From the NCBI RefSeq assembly GCF_900094575.1, contig NZ_FMAE01000004.1, positions 496,001-560,000 on the forward strand: 64,000 nucleotides of DNA, given 5' to 3'. This document shows, one piece after another, positions 7,483-16,711 of this stretch (positions within the stretch are counted from its first letter, which is position 1; each line of letters begins with the position of its first letter). The stretch comes from Bradyrhizobium yuanmingense (GTDB lineage: Bacteria; Pseudomonadota; Alphaproteobacteria; Rhizobiales; Xanthobacteraceae). The translations under genes were made by a program, and so were the position numbers. The notes below the pieces were generated by a model. That model was not told where the DNA came from. It made no database searches and worked only from the letters and a program-made list of their open reading frames with translations.

Positions 7483-8549
7483 CAGCTTGTCGCAGCCGCC
7501 ATGCGGCTGGCGAGCCGCAGCGCGGCGATCAGGCTCGCCGGATTGGCCTTGCCCGTGCCGGCGATGTCGAAGGCGGTGCCGTGATCGGGCGAGGTGCGGA
7601 TGAAGGGTAGTCCGAGCGTGACGTTGACGGCGTCGTCAAAGGCGACGGTCTTGATCGGGATCAGCGCCTGGTCGTGATACATGCAGACCGCGCAATCATA
7701 GGTCCGTCGCGCCGCCTCGTGGAACATGGTGTCGGCGGGCAGCGGCCCTCTGGCCTCGATGCCGTCGTTGCGCAGCGCTTTCAGCGCCGGGACGATGACG
7801 GTCTGCTCCTCGTGGCCGAGCGAGCCGTCCTCGCCGGCATGGGGATTGAGACCGGAGACCGCGATGCGCGGCCTTGCGATGCCGAAGCGGGACTTCAGCT
7901 CGGTGGCGACGATGCGGACGGTCGAGACGATCAGCTCGCTGGTGAGCTCGCCCAGCGCATCGCGCAGCGAGACGTGGATGGTCACGGGCACCACGGCGAG
8001 CTGGGGCGACCACAGCATCATCACCGGCTGCGGCACGCAGCCGTTCTCCGCGGCGAGCTCGGCGAGGAATTCGGTATGGCCGGGATGACGGAAGCCGGCG
8101 CGGTAGAGCACGCTCTTGGCGATCGGGTTGGTGACGACGGCGCCGGCACGGCCCGCGCGCACGTCGAGGACCGCCTGCCGGATCGAGGCGAGCGCGGCCG
8201 GCGCGCTGGATGAATCGGGCTTGCCGGGCTCGGCGGTGGCGCGCTCGCCGGTCGCGACCACGGGCAAGGCGTCCGTGAACGCGGAACCCGCTTCACTGGG
8301 GCCCACCGCGGCGATCCTGATATCGGCGCCGAGCGCCTTGGCGCGGCGCGCGATGAGGGCCTCGTCGCCGAGCAGATAGAAGGCGGGCAGGTTCAGCTCG
8401 CCCCGCCTGAGCCAGGCCGCGATCGTGATGTCGGGGCCGATGCCGGCGGGCTCTCCCAGGGTGAGGGCAAGGGGCTTGGCTGCAAGGGGCTTAGTTGCAA
8501 GAGGCTTGGCTGCGGACTCGGTGGAGGGCTCTGAGAAGGGTTTGGCCAT
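7482..8549 (-). CDS. pdxA: 4-hydroxythreonine-4-phosphate dehydrogenase PdxA
   Basis: A 355-aa enzyme of the deoxyxylulose-5-phosphate-dependent vitamin B6 pathway, oxidising 4-phosphohydroxy-L-threonine with NAD before PdxJ. Family motifs are [11 protein letters not shown] near the start, [21 protein letters not shown] and [10 protein letters not shown] followed by [12 protein letters not shown] (metal and substrate ligands). The ATG at 8549 is preferred over the upstream ATG at 8693, which would lie inside surA; at 8549 it shares one base with the surA stop (TGATG). An odd N-terminal extension of about 27 residues contains Lys-Pro-Leu-Ala repeats encoded by three 15-bp tandem units (8467-8511). 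Confidence 0.95.
   Translation of the reverse strand: MAKPFSEPSTESAAKPLATKPLAAKPLALTLGEPAGIGPDITIAAWLRRGELNLPAFYLLGDEALIARRAKALGADIRIAAVGPSEAGSAFTDALPVVATGERATAEPGKPDSSSAPAALASIRQAVLDVRAGRAGAVVTNPIAKSVLYRAGFRHPGHTEFLAELAAENGCVPQPVMMLWSPQLAVVPVTIHVSLRDALGELTSELIVSTVRIVATELKSRFGIARPRIAVSGLNPHAGEDGSLGHEEQTVIVPALKALRNDGIEARGPLPADTMFHEAARRTYDCAVCMYHDQALIPIKTVAFDDAVNVTLGLPFIRTSPDHGTAFDIAGTGKANPASLIAALRLASRMAAATS
8467..8511 (-). repeat. Three 15-bp tandem repeats in the pdxA N-terminal extension
   Basis: Units at 8467-8481, 8482-8496 and 8497-8511 differ at one to three bases and each encodes a five-residue unit around KPLA. Copy number could vary by slippage without shifting the frame. Confidence 0.85.
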
Positions 8550-9484
8550 CAGCGGTTGCGATATTCGATCATCGCTGCCTTGCGCAGCTCGTCGAGATAG
8601 GCCTTCTGCGTCTTCTCGTACTTCTCCTGATACATCTTCTCGCGGACCTCGCGCTTTTTCGGCGTGTCGATCATGGTCGGCTTGCGCGAGCACAGCACCA
8701 CCATCTCGATGCCGTTCTTGGTCATCTCGGGCGCGGTCAGGCGGCCGATCGGGGTGTCGTCGAGCACCTTGCGCAGCGGCTCCGGCAGCTCCGCGGTGGT
8801 CTTGGTGACGGTGTCGCGGATGGTCGCGTTCGGGGTCGAGCGGAACAGCGAATTGGCCTCCTCGCAGCTCCCGACGCGGGCCCGATAGGACTCGGCTTCT
8901 TTCTTCCGGGTTTCCAGGAACGCCGCCGACGAGCCGCGCGGCACGATCAGCACGATCGGCTGCATCTTGTACTCGGTGCCCTCGATCTGAAGCTTTTCGC
9001 CGGTCTGCGCCTGCACGGCCTGCGCGACGTCGCGCTCGCCGACCAGCAGCTTCTCCTTGAAGCGGCCGCGCACGAGGCTGCCCCAGACCATCTCGGCCCT
9101 CATGCGGCTCTTCAGCGTCTCCGGGCGGACGCCCTTGGATTCGAGCGACTTGGTGAGCTGATCCGGCGTGATGCGCATGCGCTGCGCCATGCCGTCATAG
9201 GACTGGTTGATGTCGGAGACGCTGGGATCGACGCCGTATTTCTTGCCTTCCTTGATCTTGACCTTGTCGTCGATCAGCACGTTGATGACCTCCTGCCGGC
9301 TGGGGGTCTTCTGTGTCGACAGCTGGTCGAGCTTGATGCGCTGCTCGATGTCGAAATCGGTGATGGGATCGCCGTTGACCATCACGGCGATGTTCTGCGC
9401 GCGCGACGGCGAGGGCAGGGCGGCCAAGATCAGCCCGGCACCGATGGCGAGAAGGAGGCGGAAGACAGGCAATGGCGTCGTCAT
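8549..9484 (-). CDS. surA: SurA-type periplasmic chaperone/peptidyl-prolyl isomerase
   Basis: A 311-aa exported chaperone that escorts outer-membrane barrel proteins. The ATG at 9484 gives a clean signal peptide (TTPLPVFRLLLAIGAGLILA, cleavage after PSRAQ); the upstream ATG at 9535 would precede it with an unlikely leader. A SurA N-terminal domain (INVLIDDKVKIKEGKKYGV, SVSDINQSYDGMAQRM) is followed by a single diverged parvulin-like segment (about residues 170-285). E. coli SurA has two parvulin domains, so this is the short alphaproteobacterial form. Placement directly after lptD, itself a SurA client in E. coli, matches the role. Gap to lptD is 61 bp. Confidence 0.92.
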   Translation of the reverse strand: MTTPLPVFRLLLAIGAGLILAALPSPSRAQNIAVMVNGDPITDFDIEQRIKLDQLSTQKTPSRQEVINVLIDDKVKIKEGKKYGVDPSVSDINQSYDGMAQRMRITPDQLTKSLESKGVRPETLKSRMRAEMVWGSLVRGRFKEKLLVGERDVAQAVQAQTGEKLQIEGTEYKMQPIVLIVPRGSSAAFLETRKKEAESYRARVGSCEEANSLFRSTPNATIRDTVTKTTAELPEPLRKVLDDTPIGRLTAPEMTKNGIEMVVLCSRKPTMIDTPKKREVREKMYQEKYEKTQKAYLDELRKAAMIEYRNR

Positions 9485-9545
9485 GATGTCGCTCGCATGT
9501 CGGCCGCGTCGAGATAGGGCAAACGCGGCCGGCACTTCAAACCAT

Positions 9546-12035
9546 TTACTGGAGGCCGGCGGAACTGCTGGAGGTCGTTGAGTTCGCCAGCGTGCGCAGG
9601 CCGATTTGGAACATGAACGCGTGGCTCAGCGTGGGCGGTGCGGTGCCCGCCGAATAGCTATACGAAGTTACGTAATTCGCCGCCAGCACGAAGCAATCGT
9701 CGACATAGCCGGCACCGAGCACATATTGGTTGATCTTGTTGGTCTCGAGGTCCCAGCGCGCCGAGCCCGACACCACCCAGTTGGTCGCGACCTTCAGCGA
9801 GCCCGTCGTCAGGATGCCTTCGCGGCGGGTCAGATAGCCCAGCTCCGGCTGCTCTGCGTAATTGCCGTACAACACGCTGACCGACCAGCGATTGAAGTTG
9901 GCGCGGCCTTCCGCCTCGAAGCGCTGCACGTTCCAGGTCTGCTCGTCCATGCGGGAGCGGACGCTGAACGTGTAGGTGCTGTTCGGCGAGTAGTTGGCGC
10001 TCGCAACGTAATCCGACCGCGGCTTGTCGAGGCCGGAGTTGAGGCCGGTATTGATGGCATCCTGCACCGTGAAGGAGTTCAGGCCGAACAGGTGGTAGGA
10101 CTGGCCGAACAGCACCTTAACGGCGCCGCCCCTGTCGAACTGCGTGGTGGACTGCACGCCGACATTGGCGCGGCCGCCGCCCTCGACGCGGTCGTAGCCG
10201 GAGAACTTGTCGACGCTGAACAGGTTCGAGGCGTCGAACACCAGGCTCTGGGCGTCCTCGTTCGGCAGCCTGCCGGCATAGGTCTCGTTCGGCCGGATGA
10301 TGATCTGCGCGATCGGCTCGAGGGTGGTCGAGCCCCAGGGCTGAACGTTGATGAAGGGATAGCGGTACTCCAGGCCCAGGGTCGGCATCAGGCGGAACGC
10401 CTCGGTGTCGCCGACGGGCAGGTAGTTCGACACGCCGGGCTGGTTGGAGACCGAGGACCTGATCGCGTCGGCACGCAGGCTCGCGAACGGCGTCCAGATC
10501 TGGCCGAACGGGTCGGTGAAGGACTTGCGCCACTGCGCTTCCGCGGTGAGGCGGGTGTAGGTGCCGGGGAAGCCGCGCAGCAGGCACTGCGAGGGCATCC
10601 GCGCCAGCGGATCGGCCGATGCCGTGGTGCACAGGCTGTTGGTGTTGGCGAGCGTCGTGATCGGGTCGAACACCGCATCGTCGCGCGACAGGTTCACGAA
10701 ATTGGTCTTGTAGCTGACCTCGCCGCCGAAGACGGGATAGTTGAGCACGTTGGAATAGTCGATCACCGGGTAGACGATCGGCACCTGGCTCTGGTTGCCC
10801 GAATAGCTCAGCCAGTACATCGTGCGCGCATCGAAGAAGCTGCGGTTGCCGACGCCGGTCAGATAGAGCTGCGACAGCGCTTCCGTCGGCAGCAACAGGA
10901 ACGAGCCGAGCGGATCGCGGTACTGGTAGAGCCGGTAGTCCGAGAAGAAGTAGTAGTCGGACATCAGCACGCCGTCCCAGCCCCAGACCCATTTGTCGTT
11001 GAGGGCGAACTGACCCTTGGTGTCGATGGCGCCGCGGAACTCGCGGTCGCCGGGCAGCCCGGCGAATGCTCCGGGATCGAGCTGGTAGATGCCGTAGGCA
11101 CGGATCTGGTAGGCGCCGTCGATCAGGCGCTGGCGGAATTCGCCCTGCAGCAGCGCGCCTTGCCGCGACAAGAAGCGCGGGGTGATGGTCGCGTCCATGT
11201 CGGGCGCAATCGCCCAGTAATAGGGAACCTCGACGCCATAGCCCGTTCTGTCCGTGCCGGAAATATAACCCGGCATCAGGAAGCCGGATTTACGCTTCAC
11301 GGTCGGGTCGGGCGTCGAGAAATAGGGCATGTAGGCGAGCGGCACGCCGAAGAACTCGATCTGTGCCGTCTCGAAATACAGCATCTTCTCCTGCTGGTCG
11401 TGGATGATGCGGGCACCCTTGACCTGCCACAGCGGCGGCTTCTTCGGATCGTCCTTACACGGCGCGCAAGCCGTGTAGACGCCATTCTCGAACACCGTGT
11501 AATTGCCGCTGGAGCGGTCGGCGCGGCTTGCGGCCATGCGGGTCTGGTCGGCGGTGTCGACGCGCAGCGAATCGACGAAACCGTCGCGGTAATCGTCGGA
11601 GAGATCCAGGATCTCGGCATAGGTGATCTTGCCGTCGGCATCCGTCATGCGGATGTTGCCTTCGGCATGCAGCCGCTTGGTCTTCTGGTCGTAGATGACC
11701 CGGTCGGCCTCGACGCTGGTGCCGTTGTAGAACAGCTGCACGTTACCGACCGCGGAGACGCGCGAGTTGTTGTAGTCGTAGTTCACCTCGGTGGCCTGAA
11801 CCAGCATCTGGTTGTCGTTGGGGGCCTTTGGCGGCTTCGCACGCGGCGGCAGCGGATTGTAGGTGAAGCTCTGGGCCTTCGCCGGCGCCACGGCGGCAGC
11901 GTCGATCAAGCCGCCGAGCGAGGCAGCCGCGACGGCGGCAATCAGGAGCCTGCGGACGGACAAGTCGCGCCCGTTCGCGCGCACCCATGTGCGCCGCGTC
12001 AAACGAGACACGTGCCCTCGGCGGACGGCAGTCAC
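9546..12035 (-). CDS. lptD: LPS-assembly outer-membrane protein LptD
   Basis: An 829-aa outer-membrane translocon that inserts lipopolysaccharide at the cell surface with LptE. I choose the GTG at 12035: AGGAGG lies seven bases upstream, and the codon shares one base with the lptG stop. An N-terminal signal region (RRLLIAAVAAASLGG, cleavage near PAKAQ) precedes an OstA/LptA-like periplasmic domain (about residues 60-180, VQATEVNYDYNNSRVSAVGN) and a large beta-barrel with many aromatic-rich strands. Cys pairs YTACAPC and NSLC...SQC could form the interdomain disulfides known for LptD. It precedes surA in the same operon. Confidence 0.96.
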   Translation of the reverse strand: MTAVRRGHVSRLTRRTWVRANGRDLSVRRLLIAAVAAASLGGLIDAAAVAPAKAQSFTYNPLPPRAKPPKAPNDNQMLVQATEVNYDYNNSRVSAVGNVQLFYNGTSVEADRVIYDQKTKRLHAEGNIRMTDADGKITYAEILDLSDDYRDGFVDSLRVDTADQTRMAASRADRSSGNYTVFENGVYTACAPCKDDPKKPPLWQVKGARIIHDQQEKMLYFETAQIEFFGVPLAYMPYFSTPDPTVKRKSGFLMPGYISGTDRTGYGVEVPYYWAIAPDMDATITPRFLSRQGALLQGEFRQRLIDGAYQIRAYGIYQLDPGAFAGLPGDREFRGAIDTKGQFALNDKWVWGWDGVLMSDYYFFSDYRLYQYRDPLGSFLLLPTEALSQLYLTGVGNRSFFDARTMYWLSYSGNQSQVPIVYPVIDYSNVLNYPVFGGEVSYKTNFVNLSRDDAVFDPITTLANTNSLCTTASADPLARMPSQCLLRGFPGTYTRLTAEAQWRKSFTDPFGQIWTPFASLRADAIRSSVSNQPGVSNYLPVGDTEAFRLMPTLGLEYRYPFINVQPWGSTTLEPIAQIIIRPNETYAGRLPNEDAQSLVFDASNLFSVDKFSGYDRVEGGGRANVGVQSTTQFDRGGAVKVLFGQSYHLFGLNSFTVQDAINTGLNSGLDKPRSDYVASANYSPNSTYTFSVRSRMDEQTWNVQRFEAEGRANFNRWSVSVLYGNYAEQPELGYLTRREGILTTGSLKVATNWVVSGSARWDLETNKINQYVLGAGYVDDCFVLAANYVTSYSYSAGTAPPTLSHAFMFQIGLRTLANSTTSSSSAGLQ

Positions 12036-13132
12036 TATCCGTCCTCCTGATAGAGCAAGGCCAAAAAGCCGGTGAGGCCGCCCACCACAACGGGCAACCA
12101 CGCCGCAGCGATCGGATGCATCAACTCAGCCTTGCTCAAGTCCTCAGTTACTTTCGACAGAACGTAGAGCAGAAAGCCTGCGCCCACGCCACTCAAAACC
12201 ATCTTCTGCACGCCGCCCATCCGGAAGAAGCGCAACGACACGGAGGCCGCGAGCATCACCATGGCTGCGAGCAAAAACGGCTGCGCCAGAAGCTTCTGAT
12301 ACTGGAGTCGGTATCCCGCTGTCGCGAAGCCCGAGCTTTCGGAGGAGCGGATGTAGCTCGGTAGTTGCCAAAAGGACACAGTCTCGGGGGTGGAAAAGCT
12401 ATTGCGGACCTGCGCCTCGGTCAGCGTGGTCGGAATTTCCAGGGTGGCCTGGTCGATCGGCGGTCCGTCCAGCGAGAAGCGGCGGACGCCCTTGAACAGC
12501 CAGCGGCCGGCATCCAGCGTCGCCTCGCGCGCCTCGACCCGCTCCTTGAAGTGCTGGTCCTGGTCGAACCGGAACAGCGTCAGCCCGGTCAGCCGGATGC
12601 CCTGCTGCTCGCTGCGCGCCGCATTGATGATGGTCTGCCCGTCGCTGGTCATCTGGTTGAGCCAGAAGCCGGAGGCGTCCTGGATGCCGCCGCCGGGTGC
12701 GGAGCCGAACAGCTCGGCCTCCATGCGCTTGGACAGCTCGCGCAAATTGGCCGACATCGGATTGTAGGCGACGGTGGCGATCACCCCGATCAGAAGCGCG
12801 CTGCCGAGCGCGGGCGCGATGAACTGCCAGGCGGAGATGCCCGCGGCGCGCGCCACCACGAGCTCGAGCCGGCGGGAGAGGGCGAGATAGCAGGTCATGG
12901 CGCCGATCAGCATGCAGAACGGCGTCAGCTTCTCCAGGAGCTGCGGCACCCGGAACAGCGAGGTCTCGGCCACCATGAGCGCGGAGGCGGATGCAAGGCC
13001 CGAGGTCTTGCGCACCATCTCGATGTAGTCGACCAGCACCAGCAGCAGGAAAATGCCGCCGAAGACGCCGAGCGCCGCGACCACGAAGCGGCCGGCGAAA
13101 TAGCGCCCCAGTGTGTTGGTGAGCATGCTCAT
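12035..13132 (-). CDS. lptG: LPS export ABC transporter permease LptG
   Basis: A 365-aa inner-membrane permease of the YjgP/YjgQ family. With LptF and the ATPase LptB (not in this window) it extracts lipopolysaccharide from the inner membrane. Transmembrane helices are at the N-terminus (VVAALGVFGGIFLLLVLVDY) and at the C-terminal third (FLLAAMVMLAASVSLRFF and VVVGGLTGFLALLYQ), flanking a periplasmic beta-jellyroll. The ATG at 13132 overlaps the lptF stop by four bases (ATGA); upstream in-frame ATGs lie within lptF. Only the MSMLTNTLGRYFAGRF start gives the normal family N-terminus. Confidence 0.95.
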   Translation of the reverse strand: MSMLTNTLGRYFAGRFVVAALGVFGGIFLLLVLVDYIEMVRKTSGLASASALMVAETSLFRVPQLLEKLTPFCMLIGAMTCYLALSRRLELVVARAAGISAWQFIAPALGSALLIGVIATVAYNPMSANLRELSKRMEAELFGSAPGGGIQDASGFWLNQMTSDGQTIINAARSEQQGIRLTGLTLFRFDQDQHFKERVEAREATLDAGRWLFKGVRRFSLDGPPIDQATLEIPTTLTEAQVRNSFSTPETVSFWQLPSYIRSSESSGFATAGYRLQYQKLLAQPFLLAAMVMLAASVSLRFFRMGGVQKMVLSGVGAGFLLYVLSKVTEDLSKAELMHPIAAAWLPVVVGGLTGFLALLYQEDG

Positions 13133-14295
13133 GCGGTGGCCGGACGTCCGAACAGCCGTGCGATCCGTGCGTTCGACCGGTTGATGGCCTCCATCAGGCC
13201 GGGAGGCGGCTCGACCACGACACCGCGGATGATCATCCACAGCCCGACGCCGATGGCGCCGAAAACCATCGCATATTGAGCCAGCACCGCGCCCGGCGAC
13301 TTCACCGCCATCACCGAGCAGGCGAAACCGGCCATGCGCAGGCCGAACACCGCCACGATCGAGGAGGCGATGGAGAAGTTGCGGCTCTGGCGAGTGGTGC
13401 GCGGCGCTCCGAGAAAGGCAAAGGTCAGCACCGCAAAGGCGAACGGATACATCGGCGCGAGCAGGCTGTCATGCAGGGCCGCGCGGAACTGCCCTGGAAT
13501 CTGCTTGTAGACGGGATCGTTGTCGGATGGCGAGAACAGCTCCCAGAGATAGCGCTCACGGATGCCGAGGGTGACGTCGCGGCCCTTGGCGAATTTCGAC
13601 ATGTCGAAGCCGTAGCGGCCGAAGGCCACGAGCGCCGGATCGCGCTTGCCCGCCTCGAAGCGCTGGAGATTGCCGGTTTCCAGCACCAGGAACGAGCCGG
13701 TCTCGTTCTTCACGACCTCGCCGTGCTCGGCGACGATCGAGACGCGCTCGTTCGGATCGCGGCGGTCGTCGATGAAGATGCCGGCGAGGATGCCGCCCGG
13801 TTGGCGTTCGCGAATCCGGATCGTGAGGTTCTCGTCGAGCCGGGCGAAGCGGCCGGGCTGCAGGATGTTGGTGAGCACGTCCGCGGTGATCTCGGCATCC
13901 CATTGCTTGATGCGCCGCATCCCGTCTGGGGCGAGATAGGCCGCGATGAAGGCGACCAGCAGCGCCACCACGCAGGTGGCATAGAAGAACGGAACGAACA
14001 GCCGGATCGGCGAGAAGCCGGCGGCATTCATCACGATGATCTCGGAATCGGTCGCGAGCTTGTTCAGTGTGTGCGAGATCGCGATCATCAGCGCGATCGG
14101 CGAGATGATCAGGACCAGGGCCGGGATCACGAGGCTGGTGATGCCGAGGAAGGTGAGGATGGTCTGACCCTGGCTCGTCATCAGGTCGATGCCGCGCAAC
14201 GCCTGCGTAATCCAGATCACGCCGGTGAGGCTAACCAGGACCAACGCAAACGACGCCAGCGTCGTGCGGAAGATATACCTATCGATCGACCCCAT
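13129..14295 (-). CDS. lptF: LPS export ABC transporter permease LptF
   Basis: A 388-aa inner-membrane permease, partner of LptG in the LptB2FG complex. The N-terminal MGSIDRYIFRTTLASFALVL is the characteristic entry helix. Further membrane helices lie at about residues 45-75 and 95-120 and in the last 100 residues (YPFAFAVLTFAFLGAP; VVAVFGLRMAGFACSV). The middle is the periplasmic jellyroll. It is the first gene of the envelope operon and diverges from pepA across a 338-bp gap. Its Shine-Dalgarno is weak. Confidence 0.95.
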   Translation of the reverse strand: MGSIDRYIFRTTLASFALVLVSLTGVIWITQALRGIDLMTSQGQTILTFLGITSLVIPALVLIISPIALMIAISHTLNKLATDSEIIVMNAAGFSPIRLFVPFFYATCVVALLVAFIAAYLAPDGMRRIKQWDAEITADVLTNILQPGRFARLDENLTIRIRERQPGGILAGIFIDDRRDPNERVSIVAEHGEVVKNETGSFLVLETGNLQRFEAGKRDPALVAFGRYGFDMSKFAKGRDVTLGIRERYLWELFSPSDNDPVYKQIPGQFRAALHDSLLAPMYPFAFAVLTFAFLGAPRTTRQSRNFSIASSIVAVFGLRMAGFACSVMAVKSPGAVLAQYAMVFGAIGVGLWMIIRGVVVEPPPGLMEAINRSNARIARLFGRPATA

Positions 14296-14633
14296 GCGCT
14301 ACCGCACGAATTCCCACCAAGCCCCAATTCCGATCGGAATTCCGGCTGCCCAACCAATCCCCGATCAGGGGATCCCCAAGGTCGGCCAACAGCTCTTCCG
14401 CCAGTTCATCCTCTCACTACCATCCCTTTGATCCGTCAACAAAATGGCTGCCCCGTGGCACCCTCATCATATGGTTAATATTTCGCTGTTGTGGCGTGGG
14501 GGCCACGGCGGAGCTTGGCATCTGCCGGGCGGGTGGCCCATAGTGGGGGACGCCTCAGTGAATCGCCGTTCAGCTCCGGTTGTGGCTGGAACGCCCGAAC
14601 GACGAAAAGCCCCATCTTTTGGAGGAGTTATCC
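14296..14633. promoter_or_regulatory. Divergent promoter region between lptF and pepA
   Basis: No coding frame is credible in this 338-bp gap. It contains a perfect 16-bp palindrome, AATTCCGATCGGAATT (14326-14341), 31 bp upstream of the lptF start, and an AT-rich patch near 14470-14480 that may hold pepA promoter elements. The GGAGGA ribosome-binding site for pepA is at 14621-14626. Confidence 0.45.
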
Positions 14634-16133
14634 ATGTCCGATGCCATCAAGGTCGGCTTTGTCCCGCTGTCTGCCGCCCCTCGTGGCATCCTGGTCGTGT
14701 TCTGCGACGACGGCCTGAAGCTCGGTCCGGCGACGGTCAAGGCCCTCGGCGGCGCTGCCGAGATTGTGAAGCGCGCGGCGGCTGCGGCCGCCTTCAAGGG
14801 CAAGAGTGGTGCTGCGCTGGACATTCTGGCGCCGGAGGGGGTGAAGGCGACCCGGCTGATCGTGATCGGCGCCGGCAAGGCGACCGGCCTCAAGGCCAAC
14901 GATTTCCTCAAGTTCGGCGGGGTGGCGGCCAGCAAGCTGCCCGCCGGCACCACCGCCATGACCATCCTGGCGGAGCTGCCGGGTGGCGCCCTGACCAGCG
15001 AGCAGGCGGTTGCGATCGCCTCGGGCCTGCGCTTACGCGCTTACAAGTTCGATCGCTACAAAACCAAGAAGAAGGACGGTGAGGAGGGCGGCGCGCGCGC
15101 CGACGTCTCGCTTGCGGTCGGCGATGCCGGTGCGGCGAAGAAAGCGTTCGCCGCGGCCGGCCATGTCGTCGACGGTGTGATCATCGCACGCGACTTCGTC
15201 AACGAGCCGCCGAACGTGCTTTTCCCGGAGGAGTTCGCCCGCAGAGCGGGTCAGCTCCGCAAGCTCGGCGTCAAGGTCGAGGTGCTCGACGTCAAGGCGA
15301 TGCAGAAGCTCGGCATGGGCGCGCTGCTCGGTGTCGGCCAGGGCTCGGCGCGGCCGAGCCGCACCGTGATCATGCGTTGGGACGGGGCCAAGAAGGGCGA
15401 GGCCCCCATCGCCTTCGTCGGCAAGGGCGTCTGCTTCGACACCGGCGGCATCTCGATCAAGCCGGCCGGCAGCATGGAGGACATGAAGGGCGACATGGGC
15501 GGCGCGGCCTGCGTCGTCGGCCTGATGCATGCGCTCGCCGCGCGCAAGGCGAAGGTCAACGCGGTCGGCGCCATCGGCCTCGTCGAGAACATGCCCGACG
15601 GCAACGCGCAGCGGCCGGGCGACATCGTCACCTCGATGTCCGGCCAGACCATCGAGATCATCAACACCGACGCCGAGGGCCGCCTCGTGCTCGCCGACGT
15701 GCTTTGGTACGTCGCCAAGAAGGTGAAGCCGAAATTCATGGTGGACCTTGCGACGCTGACCGGCGCCATCATGGTGGCGCTCGGCACCGAGCATGCCGGC
15801 ATGTTCTCCAACAACGACGAACTGGCCGACCGGCTGCTCACGGCAGGCATCGAGAGCGGGGAGAAGGTCTGGCGCATGCCGCTCGGCCCGGAATACGACA
15901 AGCTGATCGATTCCCAGTTCGCCGACATGAAGAACACCGGCGGCCGCCATGGCGGCTCGATCACCGCCGCGCAGTTCTTGCAGCGCTTCGTCGACGGCGT
16001 GCCCTGGGCCCATCTCGACATCGCCGGCACCGCCATGGGCGCGCCGAAGACCGACATCAACCAGAGCTGGGGCAGCGGCTACGGCGTTCGCCTGCTGGAC
16101 CGCCTGGTCGCCGACCATTACGAGCGCAAATGA
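14634..16133 (+). CDS. pepA: Leucyl aminopeptidase (M17 family)
   Basis: A 499-aa cytosolic metallo-aminopeptidase that removes N-terminal residues using two divalent metals. The C-terminal catalytic domain carries [15 protein letters not shown] (Lys and Asp ligands, about residues 263-277), [10 protein letters not shown] and the M17 signature [12 protein letters not shown] (about 342-353). The N-terminal domain is the usual macro-like fold. GGAGGA seven bases upstream sets the start at 14634, giving [10 protein letters not shown]. holC follows after six bases, an arrangement (pepA-holC) conserved in many proteobacteria. Confidence 0.97.
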   Translation: MSDAIKVGFVPLSAAPRGILVVFCDDGLKLGPATVKALGGAAEIVKRAAAAAAFKGKSGAALDILAPEGVKATRLIVIGAGKATGLKANDFLKFGGVAASKLPAGTTAMTILAELPGGALTSEQAVAIASGLRLRAYKFDRYKTKKKDGEEGGARADVSLAVGDAGAAKKAFAAAGHVVDGVIIARDFVNEPPNVLFPEEFARRAGQLRKLGVKVEVLDVKAMQKLGMGALLGVGQGSARPSRTVIMRWDGAKKGEAPIAFVGKGVCFDTGGISIKPAGSMEDMKGDMGGAACVVGLMHALAARKAKVNAVGAIGLVENMPDGNAQRPGDIVTSMSGQTIEIINTDAEGRLVLADVLWYVAKKVKPKFMVDLATLTGAIMVALGTEHAGMFSNNDELADRLLTAGIESGEKVWRMPLGPEYDKLIDSQFADMKNTGGRHGGSITAAQFLQRFVDGVPWAHLDIAGTAMGAPKTDINQSWGSGYGVRLLDRLVADHYERK

Positions 16134-16139
16134 CCCGAC

Positions 16140-16592
16140 ATGACTGAAGTGCTGTTTTACCATCTGCAAAACATGACGGTGGAGAATGTGTTGCCGCCGC
16201 TTCTCGAGAAATCGCTCGAGCGCGGCTGGCGCGTCGTGGTGCAGTCGACCTCGGAGGAGCGCGCCGATGCGCTCGACTCGCACTTGTGGACCTATCGCGA
16301 CGATTCATTCCTGCCGCACGCGACATGGCGGGTGAACGATGTGGCCGACCAGCCGATCGTGCTGGCGATCGAGGGCGGCAATCCCAATGGGGCCAATGTC
16401 CGCTTCCTGGTCGACAACGCCGCGCTGCCGGAGGACGCCCAGGGCTATGAGCGCATGGTGCTGCTGTTCAACGGCGACGATCCCGACGCGCTTGCGCTCG
16501 CCCGCACCGCCTGGACGGATTGCAAGGCGCGGGGATTTGATGTCACCTATTGGCAGGCCGACGACCGCGGCCGGTGGCAGAAGCGTAATTAG
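16140..16592 (+). CDS. holC: DNA polymerase III chi subunit
   Basis: A 150-aa clamp-loader accessory protein that links the DnaX complex to single-strand-binding protein. The start MTEVLFYHLQNMTVENVLPP and the segments LDSHLWTYRDDSFLPHA and MVLLFNGDDPDALALAR are typical of HolC. It starts six bases after the pepA stop and is doubtless co-transcribed with it. Confidence 0.95.
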   Translation: MTEVLFYHLQNMTVENVLPPLLEKSLERGWRVVVQSTSEERADALDSHLWTYRDDSFLPHATWRVNDVADQPIVLAIEGGNPNGANVRFLVDNAALPEDAQGYERMVLLFNGDDPDALALARTAWTDCKARGFDVTYWQADDRGRWQKRN

Positions 16593-16711
16593 CCGCAATT
16601 AATGATAATTTGCACTTTTCGGGCGATGCTGGCTTCGGCCACCTTCATGCCGCAAAGGGATGTTGGGACAATCGCTTAGGGCTGGTCCTTCACGTGGGGA
16701 ATTCGTTTATC

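Noticed and set aside
9606..12050. An 814-codon open frame on the plus strand opposite lptD
   Set aside because: Its composition is rich in Arg, Gly, Val and His typical of antisense GC-rich codons, it has no recognisable domain, and the minus-strand frame is a clear lptD.
13276..14478. 400-codon plus-strand frame opposite lptF
   Set aside because: Mirror frame of a clear six-helix permease; high Arg/Glu/His content without motifs.
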